DNA from: Chamaea fasciata
Lineage: Eukaryota; Chordata; Aves; Passeriformes; Sylviidae
DNA: 64,000 bases
Direction: 5' to 3'
Assembly: GCA_029207755.1 (NCBI GenBank)
Contig: JARCOQ010000005.1
Location: 42,991,621 to 43,055,620, forward strand
Part shown: one piece after another, positions 50,301 through 63,013 of the stretch
Layout: every line of letters starts with the position of its first letter
Position numbering within the stretch: position 1 is the stretch's first letter
Program-made: the position numbers and the translations under genes
Notes under the pieces: generated by a model
What the model was told of the DNA's origin: nothing
Database searches by the model: none
The model's input: only the letters and a program-made list of their open reading frames with translations

Positions 50301-53300
50301 TTGAATGCCAATTGTGTCAGTCAGCAGATCTGAGAAAAGCCGGAGAAAGAAGGCTGAGTGAAGCCTGGACATTCTGTACTAGGAAAAATGGGCAAAAAAT
50401 TAATTATTTTGCACAGGAGTCACAGAAATCTGGGCATACAAACAAAGAGGCAATGGGTTGTGGGGTCTGTCTTTCCACTGAACAAAATAACTGGTTCAGC
50501 TAATGCCCTGAAGACCGCCACCATCCCTTCCACTTGTTGATATGTGTCTGACAGGGAGAGAGGGAAAGGCAGGGTGAGAACTGGGGTATCATTCACAGAG
50601 CAGACAAATCTATCTAGTCTGTCATCAATTCCATGTGCTTTGTTTATTTGCATATTAGCCTTCAACTCTAAGTTCATTAATTAGTTGTTTGTTTGGGCTT
50701 TTATTCTGCCCCTTTTTTGACACTGCTGAGAGATACCTTGCATCTGTTTCTTAAGCTGAATGTTTTGTGGTGAGAGAATCCTCTCTGACTGCATGTAACA
50801 TGCAAACTCAGCAGCTCAGCTTTTCTTCTTCTCATGCTTTCCTGAAATGTCAGACAGCAGCATTTAGATCTGTACAATGACAGGGCAGGAGTCAGCCTGA
50901 AAAGAGATGCAGTTCTAGTTTCTTTTTAGCTGAGTGACTATGTTTTTGGTCACTTTTAACAGTGAGTTAAACCATGTTTCTGTAAGTGTATGAGAATTGT
51001 GCAACCCTGACAGAAGTAAGGTATGGAAATTAATGCACAAAGCTGGCTTGACCACTACTCTTCAACAGTGCAAAACTGATTGATTAATCTGGGTTTACAC
51101 TGCTTCATACTGCCAAATAAAATAAAGCTAGATTTGATAAAAACAAATATATCAGACAATAATTTAAAAGTTATAATAGGACACATTTTCTTGTATTATC
51201 TGATTGTCTGTATATTTCCCTATTCTTAGAAATACTTCCTAAGACATGTGATAACTATGGGAATTTCAGTTACTGTATGCCTTACTGAAGAGATCACACA
51301 ATTTCATTTAGACTTGAGAGAAAAGAGTGATCAGAAAGCAGTGCTATATTCAAGAAATTATGAAAATATATTTATGTATAATATAGTTATGTTTGACTCG
51401 AATAAACTGTATAATTGACCAATGTCCAAGGGGAACACTCCTCTTTTCTGGCACGATTAACCTGTTCTAATAAAAGCCATGAAGAAACAAGTGAAACTTG
51501 AGCTGACACAGAATTGTGAGTTTGAGTGACCTCTGAATGTTCAATATGGCTTTGTCTACAACAGTATACAGTAAGTCATATATAAATTAGTATAATTTCT
51601 TGATTATAATAAGTTCTGTGATGTCTACCCTCAGACATATAATGCACAGTTTGTGCCCTCTGCAGGGTAGCGTGGAGGAGAGGAGAGGGAGCTGGGTATA
51701 AAATAAGACTACAGTGCATACTCATAAGCAAAAAGTTCAAGTTACTAAGACTTCAATGGATTTAATGGTTTCTTTAGTCCTGAACACTGGTGCTAGAAAG
51801 AATAGAGAAAACATGCATTGACTGAGAATTCATTTTGCAGATGTGTGAACTCTTTTCTGCAAAAGGCTGTTTGATCAGTTTTGACCGCACCTTTCCTGTC
51901 TTCTAAAAAAAGCTGAAAATATCAACGAGGAATTGTGGTTAGAAACTGACAACACTTGTTTGGTTGCATGGTTACAGGCTGTGAGCATATAATGTCTGTT
52001 AGGGTAAATGGATTTACATTATTATCAGCTCTCAGTGTTTTGTGAGGTTGTTTCTATGTACAGTTTCTAGAAACTGTTGTGTAGGTGAACAGAGACTTAA
52101 ACTACAATTAGTGTTTTGTGAACAACTGCTGAGTTTGATCAAAAAGGAAAAGGAATAACTGAAATAGAAAGTAAAATTCTATATGTTGGAAATGAGAATG
52201 ATGTTTACATCTTACTGTAATTTTATTGGGGCATTAATGGGATTTGGCTCTGCATTTTTGAGGGGGAAAGGGAATGAAAGGTGTCTTAAAATAGCAATCA
52301 CAGAACATAAACTGTGCACAACTGTCCCTGAATAGTCTTATCAAGTCTGAACCTTGATAACAGCAGAGTTGCTGTATCTTCAGTTCATACCTGGTCTGTA
52401 GGTTAACCTGGTTTGGATGTGCTTAGCATTCAGTATACATGATATAGCTGTTTCCACTTACAAGTATTTCACAATCTGAAAATAAAGTAAGTACCTTCAA
52501 AAAAATGGACACAAAGAGCAATGTCAGAAGCTTTGCATTTGAAATGCAGTGTAGGCTCAGGAATCTACACTAAATAGAATAAATTAAAATAAATAATATA
52601 GAAATAGACCTACATGACCTGAACAGGGTCTTCGAATTATTAATGAACCTAAGTTTCCTGGAAAAAGTCCCATGCAGGGACATGCAGTTTGGTAGTTAAC
52701 ATAATATCCTGTGAGAGGGAAGTGGCTACTCAGCTTCAGCTCCCCATTGGGTACATTGCAGGAATAAAAAGTAATGTAAAATTCAGAAGGTTTCCTGGAA
52801 ACAGATGATATAGTAATCCTTCAAACAATATGCTGTTGATTTAGAAACAAAATGGAGCAGCAGCTGAAATGAAAGTGAGGCAACAGGACAAAATGTCACA
52901 GACACTGTTGTGTAAATCCTAATGGTATTTCCAGATTGTTCTTACCCTCATTGCAGTCACTGATAAGTTTGTTGGTTGCACCCAGAAGAATGTATAGAAG
53001 CAGTCTGGCTGTGCGTAAGTACTGAACCTGTCTAGCAGAACTTTATTTCTATAGTGGCTTTGATTTATGAGGGTTAGAACTATACAAAGCCTTATTAGAT
53101 TCCTAAAATTTGCTTGCTAGCACGGAAAATGTTGACTTGTTATCCAGCTGTCATGATGTGTTCAACCGTACAGCTACCAGACTTGGGATGAAGGCATCTA
53201 TCTCTTCAATCTGTCTGTAAAGAGACAGTAATAACATGGCACTACCCTAGAACTGTCCTCTCATTCTTAGTAGCACAGTAAATGGAACATAAGACTTTTC

Positions 53301-55220
53301 TCAGACAGTTCTAAAAGGGCATTTTTGCAGCAGGCCATTATACTGTGCAAACTGGTATAAGACTCATTGACTGAAATAGAAATAGGCTGATTTATGCAGA
53401 AGGTGTCATTTGAAAAAGAAAATCTTCTTGCAGAAGTCCGCACTGCTGCAGAACTCTTGGGAAAAAAATGCAAACAGGCCAATAGAAAAAAAAAAGCCAA
53501 AACATTTTAAGATTATTGCATTAATTTTGCAAAGTATCAATGTACATACTATTAAAGTGAGTTGTAAAAGATGGGCTAATGACAAAATGATGTATTAGAT
53601 GATGGAATTAAAACCAGGTGCTTGCTACATTAAGAACACTTGATAGTTCAGCATCATCATCTATATATTTATCAGCATAGTGACTGAGATGGCATGTAAT
53701 TTGCTTCTGAAAGTGCTCTCCTGCAATCCTTGGGTCTTCAAAAGCCATTAAAGCAAATTAGCCACAAAAATCTAGAGATCAAAAATAGGCTGCCAGATAG
53801 CTGGGCATGGATTTTCAAACCCATAGGTACAGTAAAACCAGATAAAAATCTTAATGTGTCCCTGCAGTTGCAATCCATAGCAAACATCAGATCTGGCAAT
53901 GGTTATATAATAATTGAAATCTACCCAAAAAATCTATACCCTTAATAGACATTATACATTAAGTTCACTAAAAGTTAATGTTTTTATTTCTTTTAAAGTG
54001 GCAAAAGACTTTTGTTTATTTGGTTGGTTTTTTAAGGCAATCCAGCTGTTACTGCAACTCACCAGAAATTGGATGTAGTTTAGAAGAGTTTGTCTGCTTA
54101 ATCTAGCTCTGGTGTATATAAGCATGCATGTCTGTAGAGTCTGCAATATTAAAGACAAGAGCAACATTTGGCAGAGGGGAGTTATCTGAAAGGGAGGTTA
54201 CAGACTGCATAATGTTGGTAAAGAAAGCTCACACTGTTTATGTCTGCACCATATGGCCCATGTGTTTATTAAGTAGTTCAATACTTATCTCATTCCTACC
54301 CAACATTCTCTTCCTCTTATTCTCATCTTCACTTCCTTGTTTATTTTTTCTGTTAACATCAACAGCATTGTTCATGGATGAGACAGGCATGAGAACTGGA
54401 GTTTCATATGAAGTTGTAATTTCCCCTATTTTTTTTAAATTATTTTTGCAATAGTCAGCATCTTAACTACTCAGAAGTGTATACAATCTTTAACATGTGA
54501 ACAGAAATTCCTCAAGCCCAGCTGGTAACTGAGTTCATTTGAACTATGCTAAAAGGGAATAGGACCACTTGTGCCTAAAGAGTGAATCCAGAGGAATAAA
54601 AAATGTTGTGCTAGATTGTCACTGAACTGGGTTGATAGCAAGCAGTTGGATGTTAAATGGTCAACACTGAAGTTTAACAAAACTATCATCCAACTGAAGA
54701 TGGACAATGATTCAACCAAATCATGTTTGGTTTATTTGCTGCTAGCTTGGCTGATGATACTGGTAGCCAGCCAAAAGATTCATGAAATCCTGTTGCTGCT
54801 GCATTACTCTCCTTGCCTAACAATGGCTCATTATATTTATTTTCTCTACCCTGTCTTTTATCAAATAGTTAAGATACACAAGAAGAAATTGTTTCATATT
54901 ATCCTTGTGTAATCCCATAGGCCTCCACTGGCACTACTAATGCTGCTGACAGGCAGGATTGAAGTACCAGAAAGATGGAAACCTGTGCTTTTAAACCTAC
55001 ATACACACATACATACATACCCGTTTTCATTTGCATATACACTCTGGCATATATGAGAAGATGTACCAGGCTGACAGATGAAAACACATTTAGCAGCATC
55101 AAACTGTTAAGGATTGAGGATGAGCCAGCAGAATGACCTGCTTGCAAGGAAGGCCATCATCATCCTGGATTGTGTTAACTGGTGCACAGGCAGTAGATGG
55201 AATTGATTCTTCCTTTTTAC
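47399..55220. other. Intergenic; no gene seen
   Basis: AT-rich sequence with a 24-base tandem duplication at 49362-49409, a short GC-rich patch at 50135-50255 and a (CATA)n-like microsatellite near 54998-55020. Chance ORFs up to 108 codons occur, none with a known domain. Confidence 0.65.
49362..49409 (+). repeat. 24-bp tandem duplication, two copies
   Basis: CTGAGTAACACCCAGATTAT plus ACAA (49362-49385) is repeated directly at 49386-49409 with a single T-to-A difference. Confidence 0.95.
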
Positions 55221-55750
55221 TTGTGAGATCACATCTAGATATTTCAACCAGTTTTAGGCCTTCCAGTACAGGAAAGTCATAATGAGCAGTTCATCAGAGG
55301 ACCACCAAGTTGGTTGGGTCTGGAGCGCCTGACCTGTGAGGAGAGACCTGGGAGCCAAGGCTAGTTCAGTCTATTCAAAAGACGGTTTCAGGGAGACCCA
55401 ATAGCTGCCCTCCACTCCAACAATGCCCAGTACCTACAAAGTATCAAGAAGACAGAGCCAGGCTCTACATGGTGGTGCGTGGTGGGTGGACAAAAAGCAG
55501 TGGTGATTTACCAAGGGTTTCCACCTAATAATTTTTTTTTCTTACGATGAGAGCAGTCAAGCAGTGGTTGGCTATAGAGGTTGTGCAGCCTCCATCCTTT
55601 GATGTTTCCAAGGCCTGACTGGATATAAGTCTCTGAGTAATGCAGTCTGATCTCAAAGGTGAATCCATTTTGAGTGAGAGTTTGGATTATAGACCTCCTG
55701 AGATCCCTTTCAACTGGAATTATTCAGTGATTTTATGATTCTTTGATTCT
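55221..55750 (+). mobile_element. CR1 LINE, 5'-truncated 3' end (about 530 bp)
   Basis: Successive CR1 landmarks occur in order: GTGAGATCACATCTAGA, TTTTAGGCCTTCCAGTACAGG, CTGTGAGGAGAGACCTGGGA, AGAGCCAGGCTCT, GAGGTTGTGCAGCCTCCATC and GACCTCCTGAGATCCCTTTC, ending in ATTCAGTGATTTTATGATTC repeats. It covers the end of the reverse-transcriptase ORF region and the 3' UTR, but no intact frame remains. High divergence and indels mark an old copy. Confidence 0.9.
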
Positions 55751-57448
55751 GCATGGATGAACACATTTCCTGCACTGAACTATAAATGAAGCCCTATTTA
55801 ATTGAAGGAAAAATGGGACACTATTCTGCCATTACTTGTGCTCTGGCTATGATTACAAAGGTAAGATGTTTCTCAGAGGAAATTTCTCTGAACAAACATC
55901 TGTATCTGTGTGCTCCTTGCATCACTAAGCAGGTAAGAGTGATGTTAAGTGCTCAAGGTTGCTCAATGAATCTAGCAGAGGGAGTTAGCTCAGATCTCTT
56001 GAACCTCACTCTATTTTGAATTTAGTTGTGAAGACACGGTCTCACAGGTTTTCAATTCTCTTATTCTACAATATACACACTATACTCAAAATGCCCCATT
56101 GAAAACAACCATCTTTGACTAAATCTCTTGTTTTAATAGAAAAGACTTTCATTCCTTTTTTTAAAAAAATACAGATTGATTTAGCAATAGGATCAAATCA
56201 TGTTCTATTTTAGAGAAGGGCTAACTTGTGCCAATCATTCATATACCCTCATCTCTGATAGCCATATAATCAAAAACTTGCTTTCAATTTATTCTAGCTC
56301 TGGGTGAGAATCACATTTATTTATGGTTAGTTATTACAATAGTATATGCACACCAAACAGGACTGGTGTCTCATTCATTGTAGGTGCAAACACATAGAAA
56401 AGACTGTTCTGCCTGTGGAGAGTTCTCATGATTAGCTAGATGGCTGATTATTAGAGACATGTGACATCCATATTTCAACTAAGCCGAGTCTTTAAATTCA
56501 TCAGCCAATATTCCTTAGAGGTGTCTCTACACAGAGGTCTTTGGGTTCATGCATGCTAACCTCTGTTTAGTTTTAAAACCCACTGAAAACCATATGTAAA
56601 AAATACAACTTAATGGAAGTGCAATTGTTCCTTGTTTGTTAACTGAGTCTTCTTCAATGATGTGAACCATCTGTCTCCTCACTGGATCTCTAGTAATACT
56701 CTTAAGTCTTGAAATTTACCCATTCTGGTATGGAATTAGTTTCTTCCTTCAGCTATCCTCATGTCAGTGCATGATTACCTGACAACTATTCCCGTCCATT
56801 TTACTTTCACCAGGGAAATAGCAGATAGCATTGATAGCACTTCTGTTCTGCCTGGAATCTGTAGAACCTCTTCCTCCCAAATGGTTGGCCTGCTGAGATG
56901 AAGAAAACCGTAGCCTGTCATTGTTTCTTCTTCTCACTGCAGATCCATAACACCTATTATACTATTCTGTCCGTTTCCATAGAATGAGTTTTCTTCTATT
57001 TACCCCATCAGGTATTTGCTCCTATTCTTTTAAAACCTATCACAGAAGCACAAAGCTCAGAATAATCTAATTACCTTATCAAGTGTCCCATGTTGAGCCC
57101 CATGCTACTCTATTGAGGTGACTACTGTCAACTAAAATAGGTAGTAGGTTAATGCTGGCTTAAACACAAGTTTTTACAGTGCAATAGAGGTACTCAGCTA
57201 ATATATGTTATGTCATTCAACTTCCAAAATAACTAAAGGGATCTTTCTTTTCTTTTTCAATTTGAAGAATGGCTGCTACCCAAACTGAAGAGGACTGTGA
57301 TAATAATTGCAACACTTTTGTTACAACACTTTATGGCTCCTGTCTTAGAAATTTACACAGTCATTATGGAGAGCTATGATAAAGAATTTCACCATTTACT
57401 TTGCTTTAAATGCAAAATAAGTTAAAGTTGCAATTTCATATACAAACT

Positions 57449-57465
57449 GGTTAATTAGATTAACC
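57449..57465. promoter_or_regulatory. Perfect 7-bp inverted repeat, HNF1/homeodomain-like
   Basis: GGTTAATTAGATTAACC has arms GGTTAAT and ATTAACC around a TAG spacer. It resembles the HNF1 dimer site GTTAATNATTAAC but has a three-base spacer. Function is unproven. Confidence 0.35.
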
Positions 57466-58061
57466 ACTCATGCAATATGTGTTTAGGCAAAATAAAACTT
57501 GCTATTTAGAAGCAGGGTTTTTTGTGTATATGGACTTTTTCATGACAAGAGTGATATTGTTGTCTTGATTGTGTAATTAAAGACCTCCACTTGAAATTCA
57601 AATTAAGTAAAGATAATTGTAACAGAATCATACTATGTTTAAAGACCAAGAAAAGTAAAAAATTATTAGAGTGGTCCTGGAGATTATTTTGATAACCTGG
57701 GTGGAGGGAGGGGAGGGACGAAGCAGAGGGAGAGGAGGCTTTGTTTGCCTGGAATTATAGGCATTGAGGATGCATCCCCATTGCAACAGTGTAGCTAAAA
57801 TGTGGTGTGGCTCCTATCAGTAGAAATAGACCCCATTGCCATGGAGGCTTTATCATCTTGGTGCTTGTGCAAGCAACTTCTACTGGAACAGTGTATCCAT
57901 TTCATGTGTCCAGAAGTCAAGAAAAGTATTGGAAACTGAGAACAAGTGAAAGGAACAGTTATTGAGAGGATGATAAATATGTTAGCAAAGAAGTTTTCAG
58001 CAGACACCTTGTCTGCATTTGTAGTAAAACATGTTCAGTTCTGAATTAATGAACATGTCAG

Positions 58062-58136
58062 TTTTGGTTTGGTTGGGTGTTTTGAGGGTTTTTTGGTGTT
58101 TTTTTTTTTTGTTGTTTTTTGTTGTTGTTGTTTTTA
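58062..58136 (-). repeat. T/G low-complexity tract
   Basis: GGTTTGGTTGGGTG, GGGTTTTTTGG and GTTGTTGTTG units with T runs. On the minus strand, (AAC)n and A runs are followed by CCAAAAAACCC and CCAACC. Confidence 0.85.
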
Positions 58137-59759
58137 ATGTTTCTTTTGTTTTGTTCTGTTTTTTCAGAAAAGATTATTAGATATCAGAATTATTTACCAA
58201 AGTGGTTTCTTCATCACTAAAGCTTAAATAGAAAATAGTTTTTGAGATGGTTTGTTTGCTTTTGTTTTTGTTTTTAAACACGCTATAATTAAAACAGGAA
58301 CAATTTGGGAAAAGTCCTGTAGCCTAGCAGGGATCATAAATATCAGTCACTACACTTGGTGGACTGCTAAACAATTCCTAGCCTGCACAACTTATTTTAC
58401 TATGGAGAAATGTGGGAGCAGAGAGGGATGCTAATCCTGTTCCTACTCAGCTCACAGGGGTGATAGAACTGAAGAATAAGAAAAGACATCAGCCACTAAT
58501 TTCTATTGCTACAAAAGCAATGGCAAATATTAATATTTCATCATGGGTCTGAGTGACATTTCATGTATTTCTCTCAGAAGCAAAATTCTTGAAAACCAAT
58601 GACTGGAGCTTTCAACTTTTCTTAAAACAGAAAAACCAACATCTTCCTGACCTTCTCCTTTGAAATAAACTCTTGAAAACAATGCACACTTTCACCCTGA
58701 AGCCTCAGAAAGTGATAGGTAAAAGTATGCACATACATAATTAAAAAAAAAAGTGGGTTTTTTTTTTTTTTTTTGAGAGAAGCGATTCATGAATTTTACA
58801 TGCTTGAGGTTGGTAGTGCTGTCACTAACACACTTGATTAATACACTGATCTGCGCACTTGAGACATGTGCTTCTTCATCTGTAGAGAATGCAGAAAAGA
58901 ACAGATGTCACCCAGCTCAGATCACATGAGCAGGACGTTGCTGTGGCTCAGCAAAGTAGTCATTAATCCTGAAATCACTTCAGATTCCTGGTAGAGTTTT
59001 TTTTTTGGGGAGCTCTTTTTGTTTGTTTTTTTAGCGCCTGTGAAAGTCATTCAGTTGTGAATTACAGTAAAAGGCTCCAAGATTTTTTTTTTTTAGTCTT
59101 GTTGAGGCTACAAACAGCCAATAAGAGTAGGAGACAAAGGACAGATTCTCACAGAAGGGACAGGCTCCTTCCAGCACTGCCTGCTGGCTTACACCACCTT
59201 CTCTTCTTAATGGCGCTGACTTCACCAACGGCTTGCAATAAAAATTTCCATGCAGCAGCACTCATCAAGTCTGACTGGGTCCAAAAATTTTCACTACCTG
59301 TTTGCTTCTTATGCTCCAACCTGGACCCATAAACTAAGGCAATGGCTTCCTAAAGCTGCTTAGTAACTTAACAAGGAGCCAGTTCTTAGGAATGTAGGAT
59401 CCTCCAGTCTGTTAGGGACCTATGAGGTGTACATGCCCTTAATTAATAGTTGTGATAAACTAATGATGAGATCTGAACCACAAGTACTTTGTTTGATCCT
59501 TTGTGATTGCTCTTAGAGAAGATATCCCATATCTTAACTTACTGAGGTTTCAATGCACTTTTACTTCTTTGACTTACTAATTTCCAAATGTTTTTCTGAA
59601 TGTTTTGGAGTTATGTGCATGCTTATTTTGTTTGAGCAGACATTTTTAGTTCTTGTCCATTGTGGGTAGTAGGGTCTGTCTTGATATACTCAGAGTTGTA
59701 TATAGTTGTATGGTCAGAGCTAGCAAAGTCTGAACAATTTATTTTGTACCATTACTTTC

Positions 59760-59782
59760 ATATATATATACACACATATATA
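59760..59782. repeat. TA/CA dinucleotide microsatellite
   Basis: ATATATATATACACACATAT and a following ATA form a short alternating purine-pyrimidine run. Confidence 0.9.
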
Positions 59783-62700
59783 ATCATTAGTTAGTAATTG
59801 TAAACTAGTATATTCTCCAACTGGATGTGTGTGAATCCTAAAAACCAGTCCAACTAGAAGATAGCTTGGGACCTGCAAATTGATATTTGATATCAAACCT
59901 GATAATATGAACATGAGTTAGTCAAAGTGAGTAAATCAACTTCTTTGTAAGGTACAATACAATATTTTTAAAATATATTACATCTCCGGGTAGATCCTTA
60001 GTCAGCCAAGCTTGTGAAAAAGCTGGGAGGAGAGAAGCAGTGGACTTACACAGAGCAGCAATTATATGATATTCCATCTTGCTTAAAGGTCAGGTCCCTG
60101 GCCTCATGTCCAGGTGCCCCAAGGTTTTCAAGCAGTGCAAGACAATGAGGAATCTGCTCTTAGTACAATCTAATCCCTGTTGCTACAGACTCCTGTTTCC
60201 TTCTCCTTACAGCCACAAAATGCTAAATTGGGAATAGATAACTTTTACAGCACTCATATTCATGATTCTGACTAAGAGAACTGTCTTGATTGAAGCTTTG
60301 GATTATGAGGAGATCTGAGCCTTGGCCTCATGGATTCATCCTATTCTGGGCTTGTGGAGTGGTCCTCATGAATCTGCTGTAGTCTTGGGCAGCCAGAGAA
60401 ACCTTATTCCCAAGGTTTCTCAGGGAAACTCAAGGTGATCCCAGACTGTGGAAGTTAAAACAGGAGATTTAAGAGCCTGTTCTCGTGTAAACCATGATCA
60501 CAATTAGCTCAAAGTTCTTCAGGAATGTGGAAACATCTGAATTGCATCCCCCAGAAGCAGAAGCATTCAAGCTTGGACAGTTCTTCCATGTAAAGGCAAG
60601 ACGCCAGAGGAGAGCTTTGAAGTCAGTCCACTTTTTTTTTAAATGCAAGGAGTATTATAAAGAATCAGTTTTGCCAGTATCTGCTGTTGCCTGGAAATTG
60701 TGCCACTAACACTTTTCTTCCTAATCCCAGGTTCTCCCATCCTTTCATGATTGCAGATACAGCTGATCAGCATACTCTGGTGCTTCTTTCTTAGCAACAC
60801 CTGCAGACCTCGCTTTCTATGACTTTAATACCCGTTCATTGTCCCTGGCTCTATTACTGTGGACAACTTACTCATTTACCGGTATGTAGAACTCACCCCA
60901 ACTATAGTGCCATTGGATATATTCTAATTCTTTAAGAAATTCTAGACCAATTGAAAGAAGTCAACTTCCCCCTAGAATGCCATACTCCATTGCTAATGCT
61001 TTTCCAGCCTTTTCCTCATGAGGTTTTTAATATTAGGGAAGCAGAAATTGAATGCTTTTGGTAACAACTGACCTTGATATTACCTAGACTAATGTTGCTT
61101 CATTCCTTCTGTTTCTATGGTTTTCTCCATATAATTGAAGTTAAGGGTCTGTGCTTATTATTGCTGACAAAGAAAGATCACCTCTTCCTCTATTCATATG
61201 TTAAGGTTAGCCTAATGACTTCATGAGAGAGAGAATTCAGGTAACTGTGTGGGAAGAATTGGTTCAGAGTGAGAAATCTCAGTATCCTGGAGACAAAAAG
61301 GATTCCTCATATTCCATACTGCATAGGATTCTTGTTTTAAGATCTCTTCCAAGGCAGGATCTCACATCATCACACATAGTGCTCCCAGGAACATATGATT
61401 GAATTGCCTATGTAATTGTACTCTGACCACTGAAAATATGTCAAATGACTGTGAGAAACCCTTTTTTAACCTTGTATGTTAACATGGCATAAAGACAGCT
61501 TTTTAATGTAGAAGACACTTGAGCTTCTATCCAGAAATGTCAAACTTTCATTTTGAATTTTGTATTTCTTTCCTATACTGGTCTCTTAGTTGCTGGATTT
61601 GGAATTCATACTGCCAGAATTGTTTGTAAATGTGTGTATGTGTATATTAAGATATTCACATGTTTGTGAGTAGTGGTGGAATTATAAACATTGTTACAAA
61701 GGAGGCTAAAACAGGATTTCAATGTATCTAAGTAACTACTGTAATGTTAAATTCAGAGTTTAAATTTTCCAATACAAAATTAAGTTCTTTGTGACAGTAT
61801 TTATCAGTCATTTATATCTGGAGCTAAAGTACTAAGAACAAACAAAACTTCAAAATTGGAAGAGTTATGCTGTTTGTAATTTTGAGGTAACTACTTTCAG
61901 ATCCTTAAATAGACCTATTTTTTGAGAGTAGATCTTCACCACTTTATGGAAAAATAACATCTGTGAAACTTTTCAATGTGGATATCAAAACACTGAGTTG
62001 TATGAAAGCATCAGGTTCTGCTTGATTACAACTAGTGCCCAGAAAATTATTGCAAATACGACTGTATAACAATCCTGCTTTTGCAGCATTGCATTTTGTA
62101 GTAACAGCAAACATTTCTGAAGCATGTTATTTATGTTCTGCTTTTTTACAGACTTTTGGTAAGATTTTGTATTGATTCTAATCTGTCAATTGGATTTACA
62201 TCACTTTATTCTTATACCTTTATTAGAAAGTGTACGCACATTCAAAGAGGTAAAGCTATATCTGGACTGAAATATTTGCAGAACACTTGAGGGAATTAAT
62301 TATTCCACCACACTGAACTCGACTGACTGAGGTGAAGCAAATGGAAAACCCCTACATCTGGAAAGTTTAAAGAATCAGAAATGTAAATGCTTGGGTTTAT
62401 TTGCGTTTGACCCATGCTTAGAATTTGCCACTGTAATTGATAGCCATGAAGTGTGCTAGCTGACTTCTGTGTGTTGATGCTATAATAAGCACTGCTCTGT
62501 TTCATGGCCAAATTCTTTTCATCAACAGAACATTTTAAAAGTTTCAACTGAAAAATTGCAGCAGCTTTCATGTTGGAAAAATTTTAGTAAGATGCTGGTT
62601 TTAGACAGCTTCATATTTCCTGGCAAGCAAGTAAAGCAGGTTGAAAAATTTTCCTCTTGGAAAATGTAGCTTTGCTGAAATAAGAACTTTTTGTAAGAAA

Positions 62701-62946
62701 ATGTCAATTTCAATGCATATTTTTTAATATTATAATTTGGGTAATCAAAACAGAGCCCTCCAAGTTTCAAAGTGACGGTCTGAAACAAAGATACTTTTCC
62801 GTTCCAAATAATTGCTTGGATTAAAACCGAACAAACAAAACAACAGGTTGAGTTGCTCAGCAACTTTTATTCCCATCAAAGGTCTGGTAAGTTTTCATTT
62901 TGACTTTTTAATTTTGAAACTTCTTGTAGTTTTTCATCTTAGTGTT

Positions 62947-63013
62947 GGTGGGGTTTTTTTTCTGTTTGTTTTTGTTTGTTTGTTTGTTTTGGTTTTTTTT
63001 GTGTGTGTTTTTT
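62947..63013 (-). repeat. T-rich tract with (GTTT)n
   Basis: GGTGGGGTTTTTTTT, then (GTTT)n, GGTTTTTTTT and GTGTGTG. It is the same T-run/G-run low-complexity class as at 37.4 and 58.1 kb. Confidence 0.85.
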
